NCBI GenBank assembly: GCA_964614655.1
Contig: CAZTPF010000026.1
Location: forward strand, 1 to 28,412
Direction: 5' to 3'
Source of the DNA: Casp-actino8 sp964614655
GTDB taxonomy: Bacteria > Actinomycetota > Acidimicrobiia > Acidimicrobiales > Ilumatobacteraceae
DNA length: 28,412 nt
A program made the translations under genes and the position numbers. Under the pieces are notes generated by a model. It ran no database searches. It was not told where the DNA came from and worked only from the letters and a program-made list of their open reading frames with translations. Positions 28,006-28,412 of this stretch are shown here, in pieces (position 1 is the first letter of the stretch; each line of letters starts with the position of its first letter).

Positions 28006-28292
28006 GCTGCCCGGCGTGCAGCCGGTGGTCGGTCGACGTGGACGACCACACCTGGCGGGTCACCGCTCGTGCCGCCGACGTCGCAATCGTCGATCCGTGT
28101 GAGAACCCGGACCTCGTGCCCTCGGAACAACTGTGGGCCGACCTCGATCTCGTCACGGCCCGTTCGGAGGAATGGCGGGACCGCGGGGTGTACGACCCGA
28201 TGCCTCCGCCACCCGATCCGCCGAACTCGGTGGTCGTCGTGCGGTGTCCTTGCGGAATGGAGACGGTGTTCGAACGACCCTCCGGTACCTAG
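27993..28292 (+). CDS. Small protein with two Cys motifs, unknown function
   Basis: A 99-residue protein from ATG 27993, overlapping the rsfS stop by 13 bases. It has C-P-A-C at 6-9, C36, and C-P-C at 85-87, which could together hold one zinc ion or form a ribbon. Between them are W-R-V-T-A-R-A-A-D-V-A-I-V-D-P and a Pro-rich stretch (P-P-P-P-D-P-P). No membrane segment is seen. Codon third positions are GC-rich as in neighbours, and the overlap with rsfS supports co-translation. I do not recognise a family. A longer frame from 27681 overlaps rsfS in another phase and is rejected. Confidence 0.65.
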   Translation: MASLSCPACSRWSVDVDDHTWRVTARAADVAIVDPCENPDLVPSEQLWADLDLVTARSEEWRDRGVYDPMPPPPDPPNSVVVVRCPCGMETVFERPSGT

Positions 28293-28322
28293 TTGGGGCG
28301 GGGCCGAACGGGGCGGTATCGT
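28293..28322 (+). promoter_or_regulatory. Candidate promoter of tRNA-Ala
   Basis: TTGGGG (28293-28298) and TATCGT (28317-28322) are 18 bases apart, and the -10 box ends 15 bases before the tRNA. Confidence 0.45.
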
Positions 28323-28337
28323 TCAGCCGTCCCACCC

Positions 28338-28410
28338 GGGGCTATAGCTCAGTTGGCAGAGCGCTTCCATGGCATGGAAGAGGTCAAGGGTTCAATTCCC
28401 TTTAGCTCCA
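28338..28410 (+). tRNA. tRNA-Ala (anticodon GGC)
   Basis: A 73-base cloverleaf. The acceptor stem is GGGGCTA with TAGCTCC and contains the G3-U70 pair, the identity element for alanyl-tRNA synthetase. The D arm is GCTC/GAGC, the anticodon stem CTTCC/GGAAG with loop ATGGCAT (anticodon GGC, reading GCC/GCU), and the T arm AAGGG/CCCTT around TTCAATT. CCA is not encoded in the visible sequence. The window ends two bases after it. Confidence 0.97.
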
Positions 28411-28412
28411 CG

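Noticed and set aside
1..28412. Mobile elements, prophage, attachment sites at the two tRNA genes
   Set aside because: No transposase, integrase, terminal inverted repeats or duplicated tRNA 3' ends were seen within the window.

Overview
The window looks like chromosome of a high-GC actinobacterium, most likely of the class Acidimicrobiia. The grounds are many GTG starts, F420/FMN-type luciferase-like (LLM) oxidoreductases, a class II DAHP synthase, the order nadD - LytR-type gene - rsfS, and many genes with a TAnnnT box only 6-7 nt before the start codon, which suggests leaderless transcripts. The class assignment is inference from gene content and style. I see no rRNA, CRISPR array, phage gene or insertion sequence.

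Region 1 (1-10352) is a catabolic and uptake block. It opens with the 3' end of an SsuD-like monooxygenase. Next comes a leftward operon (LLM monooxygenase, then two short-chain dehydrogenases), a divergent IclR regulator with a dyad-rich control region, and an HSL-type esterase. A lipoprotein of the peptide/opine ABC family, two permeases with extra membrane segments, and an APC-type permease follow. No ABC ATPase is present. The block reads as import, hydrolysis, oxidation and dehydrogenation of an unknown substrate under IclR control.

Region 2 (10344-13119) holds two unrecognised proteins, an inositol-monophosphatase-family protein sharing a divergent promoter with one of them, a primary-type sigma factor and tRNA-Val(TAC).

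Region 3 (13161-19205) has a leftward operon joined by ATGA overlaps: F420-type LLM oxidoreductase, Gfo/Idh/MocA oxidoreductase, and a Tat-exported lipoprotein of the dimethylformamidase large-subunit type. It diverges from a class A penicillin-binding protein with a poly-threonine tail.

Region 4 (19238-25437) is largely housekeeping: zinc-ribbon coiled-coil protein, YdjM-like membrane protein, histidine phosphatase, thiolase, a convergent terminator, a serine hydrolase overlapping a class II DAHP synthase, and a second sigma factor with an unusual region 4.2 and a long structured leader.

Region 5 (25758-28412) is the operon nadD - degenerate LCP/LytR_C protein - rsfS - small Cys-motif protein, then tRNA-Ala(GGC). 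The best candidates for undescribed biology are the LLM/SDR/SDR/IclR/transporter block, the LLM-Gfo-Tat lipoprotein operon, and the unusual second sigma factor.
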